A DNA stretch of 64,000 nucleotides from Kribbella pratensis (GCF_004365355.1 NZ_SODP01000004.1:404266-468265), one strand, 5' to 3'; positions 15,788-25,169 are shown, counted from the first letter of the stretch. The notes: generated by a model from the sequence alone, not told the origin. Translations and numbers: made by a program.

Positions 15788-16759
15788 ATGAAGAGGCCAA
15801 GCGTGCGGATCACCGACGTTGCGGCGCTTGCCGGCGTATCCGCCGGGACCGCCTCGAAGGCGCTGAACAACACCGGCCAGCTCAGCCAGGAGACGCGAGC
15901 CCGGGTACGACGGGCGGCCGCACAGCTCGGGTTCACGCCGGACGCCCGCGGCCGGGCACTCTCGTCAGGCCGGACGTACACGGTCGCATTGCTGACCACA
16001 GACAGCTCGGGCCGCTTCAGCATCCCGATCATGCGCGGCGTCGAGGACGTGCTGAGCGCGGGCGAGCTGGCGACCGTCCTCTGCGACACCCGCGACGATC
16101 CGCTCCGCGAACAGAGCTACCTGCGCGCGCTCGTCGCCCGTGGCGTCGACGGCATCGTCGTGACCGGCCGGCGGACCGAGCCGCGCCCGCCGATCGACGT
16201 ACCGCTGCCGGTCGTCTACGCGCTGGCTGCCTCGACCGATCCGGCGGACGCCTCGGTCATCGTCGACGACGCGGCCGGCGCCGCCGCGACGATCACCCAC
16301 CTGCAGGGTCTCGGTCGCACCCGGATCACCCACATCACCGGGCCGGCCCACCACCGCTCCGCGGCAGAACGCGCCGAAGCCGTCGCCGCTGCCCTCTGCA
16401 CCGAGCCGCTGTTCGGCGAGTGGACCGAACGCTGGGGCCGCCAAGCCACAGACCTGGTACTGCGCCAGCGCCCGGACGCCATCACGTGTGGCAGCGACCA
16501 GATCGCTCGCGGTGTCTGTGACCGGCTCCGCGAGCTGGGCCGCTCAGTGCCTGACGAGATCGCCGTCACCGGCTACGACAACTGGCCGGTGATGGCTCTG
16601 GCCAGCAGGCCGCCGCTCACCACTGTCGACCTCCGCCTCGAAGACCTCGGGCGCCGCGCTGCCTCCCTGCTCTTGGAGGCGATCGCCGGCAAGCCGCACC
16701 ACGGCGTACTCGAACTCCCTGCCCAGCTGGTCACCCGGGAGTCGACGCTAGGCGCCTGA
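15788..16759 (+). CDS. LacI-family transcriptional regulator
   Basis: 323 residues from ATG 15788, behind GGGAGGAAA. The N-terminal helix-turn-helix and hinge (ITDVAALAGVSAGTASKALNN, residues 7-27, and the ALSSGRTYTVALL hinge) are classic LacI. The remaining 260 residues form the periplasmic-binding-protein-like effector domain, ending in the usual LRLEDLGRRAASLLLEAI. It probably senses an arabinose-type sugar and represses the divergent GH127 gene. The 3' end overlaps the convergent DUF1707 gene by 12 bp. Confidence 0.92.
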   Translation: MKRPSVRITDVAALAGVSAGTASKALNNTGQLSQETRARVRRAAAQLGFTPDARGRALSSGRTYTVALLTTDSSGRFSIPIMRGVEDVLSAGELATVLCDTRDDPLREQSYLRALVARGVDGIVVTGRRTEPRPPIDVPLPVVYALAASTDPADASVIVDDAAGAAATITHLQGLGRTRITHITGPAHHRSAAERAEAVAAALCTEPLFGEWTERWGRQATDLVLRQRPDAITCGSDQIARGVCDRLRELGRSVPDEIAVTGYDNWPVMALASRPPLTTVDLRLEDLGRRAASLLLEAIAGKPHHGVLELPAQLVTRESTLGA

Positions 16760-17242
16760 CTGCCTGCGGTCCTCCCGCCGCGGCCGCGAGGCCCAGCGGT
16801 ACGTGAAGAACACCCACGCGAGCGCGGGCAGCCCGAAGATCGCCGCTGCGATCTCGCGCCCGAACACCAGCATCAGTAGCCCGACCAGCACGAACGGCAC
16901 CGCCATCCACACCGCTCCGGCGAACGCCGCCCACCGCCACTTCCCCGGCTTCCGCGCGGCCGGCTTGTAGAGCGACGGCGTCGGAAGTCCGGCGAAGATC
17001 GGCTGCAGGTCGCCGTGCGTCACGGCATCGTTCAGCAGATCGACCCGCCGGTGCAGCTCCAGTTCATCCAGCCGCCCGACCGCGAACTGCTCCGCCAGCT
17101 CATCTGTCGCGACCCGACGCTCCTCGTCCGTCAACCGGAGCTGGGCCAGCCGCCGCCGCGCCGCCGCGGCCCGAGCCTCCTGACCGGCCGCAGCCGCCAG
17201 CCCCATCAACTCCCCCGGCTTGACCGGCCGCCGCTCTGCCAT
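16748..17242 (-). CDS. DUF1707 (SHOCT-like) membrane protein
   Basis: 164 residues from ATG 17242. A DUF1707 motif sits at about residues 33-85 (LRLTDEERRVATDELAEQFAVGRLDELELHRR), followed by two membrane helices (about 102-145) and a basic tail. Such proteins are widespread in actinobacteria and of unknown role; the N-terminal helical hairpin may bind lipid or protein. It is the last gene downstream of purL on the same strand, with a 42-bp gap containing a hairpin. Confidence 0.8.
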   Translation of the reverse strand: MAERRPVKPGELMGLAAAAGQEARAAAARRRLAQLRLTDEERRVATDELAEQFAVGRLDELELHRRVDLLNDAVTHGDLQPIFAGLPTPSLYKPAARKPGKWRWAAFAGAVWMAVPFVLVGLLMLVFGREIAAAIFGLPALAWVFFTYRWASRPRREDRRQSGA

Positions 17243-17251
17243 CCATCACCT

Positions 17252-17270
17252 CACTCGTCCCCACCGAGTG
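17252..17270 (-). terminator. Small hairpin between purL and the DUF1707 gene
   Basis: CACTCG (17252-17257) and CGAGTG (17265-17270) are exact 6-bp arms around 7 nt. It could weaken readthrough from purL; there is no T-run. Confidence 0.35.
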
Positions 17271-17284
17271 TGCCAGACGGGTGT

Positions 17285-19558
17285 CTAGTTGAGGACGGAT
17301 GGCAGAGTCGCTGTCCACGCGGTGCGGAGCTCGGTCAGGGGGATCTCGAACTGGTCCTGTACGTCGAGGGTGTCGCCGGTGATGACGCCGATCTTCGCGT
17401 GCGGGAAGCGGCGGGCGGTGCACATGTCGGTGAACCGGACCTCCTCGGTCCGCGGTACGGCGACGACCGCGCGGCCGGCCGATTCCGCAAACAGGAACAG
17501 GAACGGGTCGAGCCCGTCCGGCGCCCACACCCGCGCACCGACGCCACCGCGCAGCGCGGATTCGACCAGCGTCTGCGCGACCCCGCCGTCGCTCACGTCG
17601 TGCGCGGCGTCGATCAGCCCGTCCCGCGAAGCGTTGATCAGGATGTCGGCCAGCTGCTTCTCGGCCTCGAGGTCGACCGCCGGCGGCCGCCCACCGAGGT
17701 GACCGTGGATGACGTTCGCCCACTCGGATCCGGACAGCTCCTCCTCGGTCTCACCGAGCAGGTACAGCTGGTGGCCCTCCATCTCGGCCGTGAACCCGAT
17801 CGGCGTCCGGCGGGTAACGTCGTCGATCACGCCGAGCACACCGATCACCGGCGTCGGCAGGATCGGGGTCTCGCCGGTCTGGTTGTAGAACGACACGTTG
17901 CCGCCGGTAACCGGGATGCCCAGCTCGATACAGCCGTCGACCAGACCGCGGATCGCCTCGGTGAACTGCCACATCACGCCCGCATCCTCCGGCGAGCCGA
18001 AGTTCAGGCAGTCCGTGACCGCCGCCGGCCGCGCACCCGTGGTGGCCACATTCCGGTAGGACTCGGCCAGGGCCAGCTTCGCACCGGTGTACGGGTCGAG
18101 CTTGGCGAACCGTCCGTTGCAGTCGGTCGAGACCGCGACGCCCAGGCCGCTGGTCTCGTCGACCCGGATCATCCCGCTGTCCTCGGGCTGCGAGAGCACC
18201 GAGTTGCCGAGCACGTACCGGTCGTACTGGTCCGTCACCCACGACTTGTCGCAGAGGTTCGGCGACGCGACGAGCCGCAGCAGGGTGTCGCGCAGCTCCG
18301 CGCCACTGCTTGCCCGAGGCAACTTCTCGGCGCCGTCGGCCTGCAGCGCGTCCTGCCAGTCCGGCCGCGCGTACGGGCGGTGGTAGACCGGGCCCTCGTG
18401 CGCGACGGTCTCCGGCAGTACGTCGACGACGCGCTCGCCGTGCCAGTCGATCTCCAGCCGGCCGGTGTCGGTCACCTCACCGATCACATCGGCCTGGACG
18501 TCCCACTTCGCACAGATCTTCAGGAACGCCTCGACGTTCTCCGGGGTGACGCAGGCCATCATCCGTTCCTGCGACTCGCTCATCAGGATCTCTTCGGGCG
18601 ACAACGAAGCGTCCCGCAGCGGCACCTTGTCCAGCGACACCCGCATGCCGCCGTCGCCCGCGCTGGCGAGCTCCGAGGTCGCGCAGGACAGGCCACCGCC
18701 GCCGAGGTCCTGGATGCCCTCGACCACGTTCGCGGCGAACAGCTCGAGCGTGCACTCGATCAGCAGCTTCTCCATGAACGGGTCGCCGACCTGGACCGCC
18801 GGCCGCTTGGTCGGACCGCCCTCGGCGAAGGTCTCCGACGCCAGCACCGACACACCGCCGATACCGTCACCGCCGGTCTTGGCGCCGTACAGGATCATCT
18901 GGTTGCCGACGCCGGTCGCGTTGGCGAGGTGCAGGTCCTCGTGCCGCATCACGCCGATGCAGAGCGCGTTCACCAGCGGGTTGCCCAGATACGTCGGGTC
19001 GAAGACGACCTCGCCGCCGATGTTGGGCAGGCCGAGGCTGTTCCCGTAGCCGCCGACGCCCGACACGATGCCCGGCAGTACCCGCTTGGTGTCCGGAGCG
19101 TCCAGCGGACCGAAACGCAGCGGGTCCATCACCGCGACCGGGCGGGCGCCCATCGCGATGATGTCGCGGACGATGCCGCCGACGCCGGTCGCCGCACCCT
19201 GGTACGGCTCGACGTACGACGGGTGGTTGTGCGACTCGACCTTGAACGTGACGGCATACCCCTCGCCGATGTCGATCACACCGGCGTTCTCGCCGATCCC
19301 GGCCAGCATCTTCCCGGCCGGCGTCTCCTGCGGGATCTCGCCGAACCGCTTCAGGTGCACCTTGGACGACTTGTACGAGCAGTGCTCGCTCCACATCACC
19401 GAGTACATCGCCAGCTCACAGCTGGTGGGCCGACGCCCCAGGATGTCCCGGATCCGCTGGTACTCGTCCGGCTTCAGTCCGAGCTCGGCCCAGGGCTGCT
19501 CGACGTCCGGGGTGCTGTTCGCGTTGCTAACGGTGTCTGCGTGTGATTGCGGGGACAC
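17285..19558 (-). CDS. purL: Phosphoribosylformylglycinamidine synthase, large subunit (PurL)
   Basis: 757 residues from GTG 19558, with AGGAG 13 bp upstream. This is the small-type PurL that converts FGAR to FGAM with ATP, using ammonia supplied by PurQ in a complex with PurS. Typical segments are MYSVMWSEHCSYKSSKVHLKRF near the start, VGGIVRDIIAMGARPVAVMD, IQDLGGGGLSCATSELA and GIPVTGGNVSFYNQTG. Length is normal for the family. Step 4 of IMP synthesis, in the cytoplasm. It is the last pur gene of purS-purQ-(membrane protein)-purL and lies 1 nt after the stop of the inserted membrane-protein gene. Confidence 0.96.
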   Translation of the reverse strand: MSPQSHADTVSNANSTPDVEQPWAELGLKPDEYQRIRDILGRRPTSCELAMYSVMWSEHCSYKSSKVHLKRFGEIPQETPAGKMLAGIGENAGVIDIGEGYAVTFKVESHNHPSYVEPYQGAATGVGGIVRDIIAMGARPVAVMDPLRFGPLDAPDTKRVLPGIVSGVGGYGNSLGLPNIGGEVVFDPTYLGNPLVNALCIGVMRHEDLHLANATGVGNQMILYGAKTGGDGIGGVSVLASETFAEGGPTKRPAVQVGDPFMEKLLIECTLELFAANVVEGIQDLGGGGLSCATSELASAGDGGMRVSLDKVPLRDASLSPEEILMSESQERMMACVTPENVEAFLKICAKWDVQADVIGEVTDTGRLEIDWHGERVVDVLPETVAHEGPVYHRPYARPDWQDALQADGAEKLPRASSGAELRDTLLRLVASPNLCDKSWVTDQYDRYVLGNSVLSQPEDSGMIRVDETSGLGVAVSTDCNGRFAKLDPYTGAKLALAESYRNVATTGARPAAVTDCLNFGSPEDAGVMWQFTEAIRGLVDGCIELGIPVTGGNVSFYNQTGETPILPTPVIGVLGVIDDVTRRTPIGFTAEMEGHQLYLLGETEEELSGSEWANVIHGHLGGRPPAVDLEAEKQLADILINASRDGLIDAAHDVSDGGVAQTLVESALRGGVGARVWAPDGLDPFLFLFAESAGRAVVAVPRTEEVRFTDMCTARRFPHAKIGVITGDTLDVQDQFEIPLTELRTAWTATLPSVLN

Positions 19559-19559
19559 T

Positions 19560-21614
19560 TCAGGACTCCTGCACTAGGTGGGACTCAGGTGAAACGGTAG
19601 CGGGCTGCCGGGAGGCCATGAGATGAGCCACCAGCAGTGGGACAGCGAAGCCGGCCATGATCGCGGGCAGTGTGACCCCGGCGTCGTTCAACAGCATGCC
19701 GACGAGACCGCAGGTCGACATGGCCAGCAGCGTGGGCCTGACCATCGGCACACTGCGGTAGAACTCACGGAAGGACGTCGAGGGCACGCGGTCCGGCAGC
19801 ACGGTAGCCAGCATGCAGAGGACGACGCCGACGAGCATCCCCCAGCCGCCGGGTCCACTGAAATAGTGGCCCGCCATCTGGAGCTTGCGGATGAGTACGT
19901 CGCCCACGTCACCGTCGAGGAGCCGTGCGACGAACGCACCGAAATGGCTGCGCTGCTCGGGCGGACGCAGATAGTCGAGGAAGGCGACCACAGACACCAC
20001 CAGTACGCCGGCAACGCCCACGCCGATCAGTGCGCGCAGCGAGATCGTGCCCTTCCAGGTCAGCCAGGCCATCAGCAGCACGGCCGGGGTCAGCGCAATG
20101 ATGCCGCCGAAGTCGGTCCCCCAGCCCGGTTTGCCGTCCACAACGATCGCAGCGCCGCCGATGGCCAGGACGGCGAGCGCGGCCTGCACTCTGCTCTTGT
20201 CGAGCAGCTTCTGCGCGGCCCACCCGGCAGTGACGAGCGCACCGACCGCCAGCGCGGCGAAAGTCGAGTTGCCGAAGCCATAGAACCGCCCGCCGATCAC
20301 AGGTCCGTCGGCGAACATGCTGCCGACCTGCATCGGCGTACCGAGCACGCCATCGACCAGCAAGAGCAGGTACACCGCCAACGCGAGCCCGAGGTATGCG
20401 TAGCGCTTCAGGAACACCTGCGCGACGACTGCAGACAACACGCTGATACCGATCGTCACGGCGTACAAGGAGAACCTGGGCGACGGCCACCGCCACCACA
20501 CAGTCGCCTGCGCCAGGAAGACCGCGATGAAGAACCCACCCTGCACGAGCAGCGCCAACACTGCAGTACGACGGGACGCGGGGCTGCGCCTGATCAGGAA
20601 CCACGCCAAGGCGAGCAGCTCGGCGCCGACGATCGTCAACGCAACCGCGAACAACATCGGCCTTGGCTGCTCGAACCGTTGGTTGGCATCCAGCCTGTCC
20701 TCGATCACCGCCGCCGCATTCGTGTGCAGGTCACCGGTGAAGTGGATCTCCGCGCCGTCCAGCGGTCCTGCCTTCTCGGATCCGGCAGGATCGACCGGCT
20801 TGGCCTCACCACGCAGGACCGTGGCTGTGATGTCGGTCAGCTGGATCATGCCGGGGCGGCGGGTCGAGTCGCTGGTCAGCCAGCGCGGCCCGTTGTCCGG
20901 AGGGGTCTGCATCGCCACCAGGGTCTGCCGATGCGCATCTGCCGTCTCCTGGGCCACGCCGACGAGCAGCACCCAGCCGCCCGCAGCCCTGGCCTGCGCG
21001 ACCAGGTCGGCGACATGCTTGCGCGCTTCGGCGCGTCCCTCGCGGAGCGGCATCGCTCCGGCGTCGACGATCGCATCGCCACACGCGGTACCGGCGAGCT
21101 TGGCGGCGTCGAACTCCGGGCTCCAGTTGGTGACCGTGCCGTCCGTCTTCGCTACGGCGATCGCCCCGCCCGGACCGAAGCCGCAGACGCGGTCACGGCT
21201 GACGCCGAGGCGGCCGATAGGAGCGCCGGTGTGATGCTCGGCCTGCCGGTCGACGTACGTCTGCCAGCCGGTGATCTTGCCGTCGGTCACTGCAGGCAGG
21301 TCGCCGCACGGCTGGCCCGGGACATTGCCCCAGGCACGAGTACCCGCGCTGATCGTCAGCCAGCCGTCGATCGGACAGGTGCGCGGCCCGGCCGCCTTCA
21401 CCGAGATCGACCCGACGTGCGACTGGTTCACCAGAGCAGTCAGCTCCGGCGACGCCTGCACATCACTCCACGTCAGCCCGGGTACGCCGATCACCACGAC
21501 CTTCGCCATCAGGTCGGCGGGCTGCGCGGCCGCCGTACCTGTGGTCGCGAGGACGACCGCCGCTGCCAGGAAGAGGGTGCGGGCCAGGAGCGACCGCACC
21601 CGGGTGAGGCTCAT
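19560..21614 (-). CDS. Alkaline-phosphatase-like extracytoplasmic domain fused to a multi-helix membrane protein
   Basis: 684 residues. A signal peptide (residues 1-30) precedes an external domain (about 35-330) that starts KVVVIGVPGLTWSDV and has TCPIDGWLTISAGTRAW, where the usual catalytic Ser/Thr position of alkaline-phosphatase-like enzymes would be expected. The second half (about 345-670) has around ten membrane helices, with a conserved-looking loop GGRFYGFGNSTFAALAVGAL and DFGGIIAL. It may be an envelope lipid- or polymer-modifying enzyme, but the reaction is unknown. Its start overlaps the purQ stop (ATGA) and its stop lies 1 nt before purL, so it is translated within the pur operon although it has no known purine role. 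Confidence 0.75.
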   Translation of the reverse strand: MSLTRVRSLLARTLFLAAAVVLATTGTAAAQPADLMAKVVVIGVPGLTWSDVQASPELTALVNQSHVGSISVKAAGPRTCPIDGWLTISAGTRAWGNVPGQPCGDLPAVTDGKITGWQTYVDRQAEHHTGAPIGRLGVSRDRVCGFGPGGAIAVAKTDGTVTNWSPEFDAAKLAGTACGDAIVDAGAMPLREGRAEARKHVADLVAQARAAGGWVLLVGVAQETADAHRQTLVAMQTPPDNGPRWLTSDSTRRPGMIQLTDITATVLRGEAKPVDPAGSEKAGPLDGAEIHFTGDLHTNAAAVIEDRLDANQRFEQPRPMLFAVALTIVGAELLALAWFLIRRSPASRRTAVLALLVQGGFFIAVFLAQATVWWRWPSPRFSLYAVTIGISVLSAVVAQVFLKRYAYLGLALAVYLLLLVDGVLGTPMQVGSMFADGPVIGGRFYGFGNSTFAALAVGALVTAGWAAQKLLDKSRVQAALAVLAIGGAAIVVDGKPGWGTDFGGIIALTPAVLLMAWLTWKGTISLRALIGVGVAGVLVVSVVAFLDYLRPPEQRSHFGAFVARLLDGDVGDVLIRKLQMAGHYFSGPGGWGMLVGVVLCMLATVLPDRVPSTSFREFYRSVPMVRPTLLAMSTCGLVGMLLNDAGVTLPAIMAGFAVPLLVAHLMASRQPATVSPESHLVQES

Positions 21615-22285
21615 CAGGAGGCGACGACGGCCTTCAGCACCGAGGTGAAGAAGCCCAGGCCGTCCGTGGTCGGTCCGGTGAGAGTCTCGACGCAGTGCTC
21701 CGGGTGCGGCATCAGGCCGACCACGTTGCCGCGCTCGTTGGTGATGCCGGCGATGTCGCGGTACGAGCCGTTCGGGTTCTCGTCCAGGTAGCGGGCGACC
21801 ACCCGGCCCTCACCCTCCAGACGGTCCAGCGTCGCCTCGTCGGCGACGTACGAACCGTCCTGGTTCTTCAGCACGATGGTGATCTCGTGGTTGGCGTCGT
21901 AGTCACTGGTCCAGGCGGTGCGGTTGTTCTCGATCCGCAGCGGCTGGTCCTTGCAGATGAACTTGCGGTGGTGGTTCTTGATCAGCGCGCCGGGCAGCAG
22001 GTGCGACTCGCACAGCACCTGGAAGCCGTTGCAGATCCCCAGCACCGGCAGGCCCTCACCGGCCTTCTTGATGATGGTCTCCATCACCGGGGCGAACCGG
22101 GAGATCGCACCGGCGCGCAGGTAGTCGCCGTACGAGAAGCCGCCGGGCAGGACGACCGCGTCCACGCCGTGCAGGTCGGCGTCACCGTGCCAGAGCGCGA
22201 CCGCCTCGGCACCGGCCACCGCAGCCGCCCGACGGGCGTCGGCGTCGTCCAGCGAGCCCGGGAAGGTGACGACCCCGATCTTCAC
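21614..22285 (-). CDS. purQ: Phosphoribosylformylglycinamidine synthase, glutaminase subunit (PurQ)
   Basis: 223 residues. A class I glutamine amidotransferase: the nucleophile Cys is in LGICNGFQVL (about residues 83-92) and the catalytic His in GLMPHPEHCVE near the C-terminus. It hydrolyses glutamine and channels ammonia to PurL. The start overlaps the purS stop by 4 bp and the stop overlaps the next start by 1 bp, so the subunits are made together. Confidence 0.96.
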   Translation of the reverse strand: MKIGVVTFPGSLDDADARRAAAVAGAEAVALWHGDADLHGVDAVVLPGGFSYGDYLRAGAISRFAPVMETIIKKAGEGLPVLGICNGFQVLCESHLLPGALIKNHHRKFICKDQPLRIENNRTAWTSDYDANHEITIVLKNQDGSYVADEATLDRLEGEGRVVARYLDENPNGSYRDIAGITNERGNVVGLMPHPEHCVETLTGPTTDGLGFFTSVLKAVVAS

Positions 22286-22533
22286 TGTCCGTTCTCCACG
22301 TGCAGCGTGTAGTCCTCGATCACCGGGTTGGCCAGCAGGGTGTCCGCGGCCTTCCGGATCTCGGCGACCCGTTCCTCGGTCGCCTCACCGTCCAGGGTGA
22401 TCTCGAAGCGCTTTCCCTGCCGGACGTCGGCCACGCCGTCGAAGCCGAGCCGGCCGAACGCGCCGTGCACCGCCTTGCCCTGCGGGTCGAGAATCTCGGG
22501 CTTGAGCATGACGTCGACGACAACGCGAGCCAC
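22282..22533 (-). CDS. purS: Phosphoribosylformylglycinamidine synthase subunit PurS
   Basis: 83 residues from GTG 22533, with CTGGAG at a suitable distance. The small dimeric PurS bridges PurQ and PurL; the sequence shows VVVDVMLKPEILDPQGKAV and RQGKRFEITLDG, typical of the family. First gene of the purSQ-x-L unit. A possible -10 (TAGGAT, complement of 22569-22574) lies about 36 bp upstream. Confidence 0.95.
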   Translation of the reverse strand: MARVVVDVMLKPEILDPQGKAVHGAFGRLGFDGVADVRQGKRFEITLDGEATEERVAEIRKAADTLLANPVIEDYTLHVENGQ

Positions 22534-22608
22534 TGACTACTCCAGGTTCGTTGCGGGGTGACGCCTGAATCCTACCGAGCACGATCCAGAATGCCGCATC
22601 CTGGACTA

Positions 22609-22638
22609 TTCACTGAGTACATACACGCAGTGTATAGT
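22609..22638 (+). promoter_or_regulatory. Leaderless promoter with overlapping PadR-type palindrome
   Basis: TTCACT (22609-22614) and TATAGT (22633-22638) are spaced by 18 bp, and TATAGT ends exactly 7 nt before ATG 22646, with no ribosome site. The inverted repeat ATACAC (22621-22626) / GTGTAT (22630-22635) sits across the spacer and -10, so a bound dimer would block polymerase. This is a convincing self-regulation site for the PadR gene. Confidence 0.65.
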
Positions 22639-22645
22639 CACCGCT

Positions 22646-23167
22646 ATGGCCACCGCGGAGCTCGTGCTCGGGCTCTTGTCCTCCGGCCCGGCACACGGGT
22701 ACGACGTGAAGCGCGGCCATGACGCGTGGTTCCCCGACAGCCGCCCACTGGCCTTCGGCCAGGTGTACACGACGCTAGGGCGACTGGAGCGCGACGGACT
22801 GGTCGAGGTGGTCGACAAGACATCCGGCGGAGGCCCGGACCGGACCGTCTACGCGCTCACGAGCAAGGGCCGCGACCACCTGGCCGACTGGCTCACCGAT
22901 CCGGTCCCACCGGCCTGGGGCAGTGCCGACGAGGTACTGCGGAAGCTCGTAGCAGCCATCCGCACCGGCGGGGACGCTGCCGGCTTTCTCGCTCGTCAGC
23001 GTGCCAGCCACCTGCGCCGGATCCGCGAACTGCGTGAGACTCCCGCCGACGACGACCCGACCTCACCACTGGTCCGCGAGTACATCGTGGCCCATCTCGA
23101 CGCCGACCTGCGCTGGCTGGACAGCGCCTTGGACCGCATCTCGGAGCAGAGGGGGGCTCACCAATGA
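22646..23167 (+). CDS. PadR-family transcriptional regulator
   Basis: 173 residues. The winged helix is at residues 1-85 (LVLGLLSSGPAHGYDVKR, VYTTLGRLERDGLVEV, YALTSKGRDHLADWL) and a helical C-terminal dimer domain follows (about 95-170). Genes of this sort control multidrug or peptide-resistance ABC transporters. It is the first gene of a coupled series; its stop overlaps the ATPase start (ATGA). Transcription is probably leaderless and self-repressed (see the site at 22609-22638). Confidence 0.9.
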   Translation: MATAELVLGLLSSGPAHGYDVKRGHDAWFPDSRPLAFGQVYTTLGRLERDGLVEVVDKTSGGGPDRTVYALTSKGRDHLADWLTDPVPPAWGSADEVLRKLVAAIRTGGDAAGFLARQRASHLRRIRELRETPADDDPTSPLVREYIVAHLDADLRWLDSALDRISEQRGAHQ

Positions 23168-23847
23168 GTGGACAACCGGTGCTGGAGCTGGAGAGCGTCG
23201 AGTACTCGTACCGGCGGAACACTGCGCTCCGCGGGGTCAGCCTCGAGCTGAAGCCGGGCGAGGTGGTCGCGGTGACCGGGGCCAGCGGATGCGGCAAGTC
23301 CACGCTGCTGCACTGTGCGGCCGGCATCCTCGCTCCGGACGCCGGAGTGGTCCGCGTGGACGGACAGGACCTCTCCGCCCTGCCGGAAGAGCGGCGCGCG
23401 GCACTCCGGCGTACGAAGGTCGGCATCGTCCTGCAGTTCGGGCAGCTGGTGCCGGACCTGCCGCTGATCGACAACGTGGCGCTGCCACTCCTCCTGGACG
23501 GTCACGAACGTGGCGAAGCCCACGTGGCCGCACGCCACTGGCTGGAGCAGGTGGGGATCGCTGACGACGCCGATGCGGTGCCGTCCGAGCTGTCCGGCGG
23601 CCAGACGCAGCGTGCCGCGCTGGCGCGGGCACTGGTCACCGGACCGTCGGTCGTACTCGCGGACGAGCCGACCGGCAGTCTGGACAGTCGCGCCGGCCAG
23701 GAGCTGCTCGACGTACTGCTGCAGGCTGCGCGGTACCGCGGCGCCGCACTGCTGATGGTGACGCACGACAACGTCGTCGCGTCCTCGGCGGACCGGGAGA
23801 TCAGGCTGCGCGACGGCCTGATCCAGCACGAGGTGTCGCTCCGATGA
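23164..23847 (+). CDS. ABC transporter ATP-binding protein (MacB/LolD type)
   Basis: 227 residues. Walker A GASGCGKSTLL (about residues 39-49), Q-loop region LQFGQLVPDLPL, signature LSGGQTQRAALARAL (about 141-155) and Walker B VVLADEPTGSLD. It closely resembles the ATPases that pair with FtsX-like permeases for antimicrobial peptide resistance or lipoprotein release. It pairs with the permease that starts at its own stop codon (ATGA). Confidence 0.95.
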   Translation: MSGQPVLELESVEYSYRRNTALRGVSLELKPGEVVAVTGASGCGKSTLLHCAAGILAPDAGVVRVDGQDLSALPEERRAALRRTKVGIVLQFGQLVPDLPLIDNVALPLLLDGHERGEAHVAARHWLEQVGIADDADAVPSELSGGQTQRAALARALVTGPSVVLADEPTGSLDSRAGQELLDVLLQAARYRGAALLMVTHDNVVASSADREIRLRDGLIQHEVSLR

Positions 23848-25169
23848 CGCTCGAGACGCTTGTGCAGCTGTCCCGCTCGCGGACTCCGGCAGACCGCAGC
23901 CGGGTCCAGCTGGCCACCGCGACCCTCGCGCTCAGCGGCGCCCTGTTGCTCGGCGCACTGCGGATCGCACGCCTGGGCAAGGGCGACCTGAGCGAAGGCG
24001 TCTACAGCAACTACGTCGCCGAGAGCGGCCTCCGCTCCGGTCTGATCGCGATCCTCATCATTCTCGCCGTACTGACCGGAGGGCTCGCGGTCCAGGCCCT
24101 GCGCCTGGGTACGGCGGCACGCGAACGGCGACTGGATGCCCTGCGACTGGCGGGCGCATCGAGGAAGCAGCTGCGTCAGCTGACGGTGACCGACGCAGCG
24201 ATCGCGGGTCTGGTGGGCGGCCTGCTCTCCGGACCGGCGTACCTGCTGCTCAGCCTGCTCTTCGGCGCACTCCCCCGGATGGCTCGCATCCTGCCGGGTG
24301 CGGAGGTGCTGGACTTGGCGCTGTGGATCCCAGTGGTGATCGCCATGACGGCGGCCGGTGCGGTGATCGGCAGTCTGCTGCACCGCGACGGTCCGCTTCC
24401 GCCCGCCGCGGAGTCCGCGGCGCACCGTCGTACGGGCATCATCGCTGGGCCGGTGCTGATCGTGCTCGGTCTGCTGACTTCGCGGTACCTGGGCTACATC
24501 GCGTCGACGATCGCGCTCGCCGGGATCGCACTACTCTTCCTCAGCATGTCGGCGGTGTGGATCCGCGCCGTCGGTCGGCGGCTGCAGCGGTCGAGCGATC
24601 CGGCGTACATGCTGACCGGTCTCCGGCTGGTCACCGACTCGCGTCCGGCGTCCCGCATCTGCATGTTGCTCGGGTGCTGCGGCTTCCTCGCCGGCACCAT
24701 GGCCAACGCCATCGCCGGCGTCCACGCCGAGAACGACCGGGGTGGCCATGCCGCGTTCTACACCACCGGTTTCGGGCTGACGATCGCCGGCCTCGCCCTG
24801 GTCGCGCTGACCGCGATGGCCGGGCTGATCGTCGGCGTCGCGGACCAGTTGGTCGACCAGCGTCGCCAGTTCGCCAGCCTGACCGCGCTGGGCGTGGACC
24901 TACCGTTCCTCCGCCGGGTGATCCGCCGTCAGCTGACTGCGGTCGCCGCACCGGCGCTCGCGACCGGCCTGCTGCTGGGGACGCTGATCGGTCTCGGTCG
25001 TGTGGTCGGCGGTGCGGTTGATCCATTCGAGCCAGGCACGCTGCTGATCGCGGTGGCCTTGACGGCCGGGGGCTGGGTGCTCGGCCAGCTGGGCGGCACA
25101 GCCGCCGGTTACCTTCTCCGCAACCAACTCCGGGACGCACTGGATCCCGAGAATCTGAGGGCCGCATGA
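23844..25169 (+). CDS. FtsX-like ABC transporter permease
   Basis: 441 residues with two four-helix blocks and extra central helices. An FtsX-type segment is seen early (VQALRLGTAARERRLDALRLAGASRKQLRQL) and repeated in the second half (LVDQRRQFASLTALGVDLPFLRRVI). Forms the membrane part of the transporter with the preceding ATPase. Function: likely mechanotransmission or export related to envelope stress or a peptide antibiotic; the substrate is unknown. Confidence 0.88.
   Translation: MTLETLVQLSRSRTPADRSRVQLATATLALSGALLLGALRIARLGKGDLSEGVYSNYVAESGLRSGLIAILIILAVLTGGLAVQALRLGTAARERRLDALRLAGASRKQLRQLTVTDAAIAGLVGGLLSGPAYLLLSLLFGALPRMARILPGAEVLDLALWIPVVIAMTAAGAVIGSLLHRDGPLPPAAESAAHRRTGIIAGPVLIVLGLLTSRYLGYIASTIALAGIALLFLSMSAVWIRAVGRRLQRSSDPAYMLTGLRLVTDSRPASRICMLLGCCGFLAGTMANAIAGVHAENDRGGHAAFYTTGFGLTIAGLALVALTAMAGLIVGVADQLVDQRRQFASLTALGVDLPFLRRVIRRQLTAVAAPALATGLLLGTLIGLGRVVGGAVDPFEPGTLLIAVALTAGGWVLGQLGGTAAGYLLRNQLRDALDPENLRAA

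Noticed and set aside
17015..19546. Open frame of over 800 codons on the plus strand opposite purL
   Set aside because: It is antisense to a well-conserved purL and has the Arg/Pro/Asp-rich, motif-free composition of a high-GC shadow frame.
19623..21791. Open frame of over 700 codons opposite the phosphatase-like membrane protein
   Set aside because: Composition (His/Arg/Gln-rich, no domains) and antisense position to a protein with signal peptide and helices mark it as a shadow.
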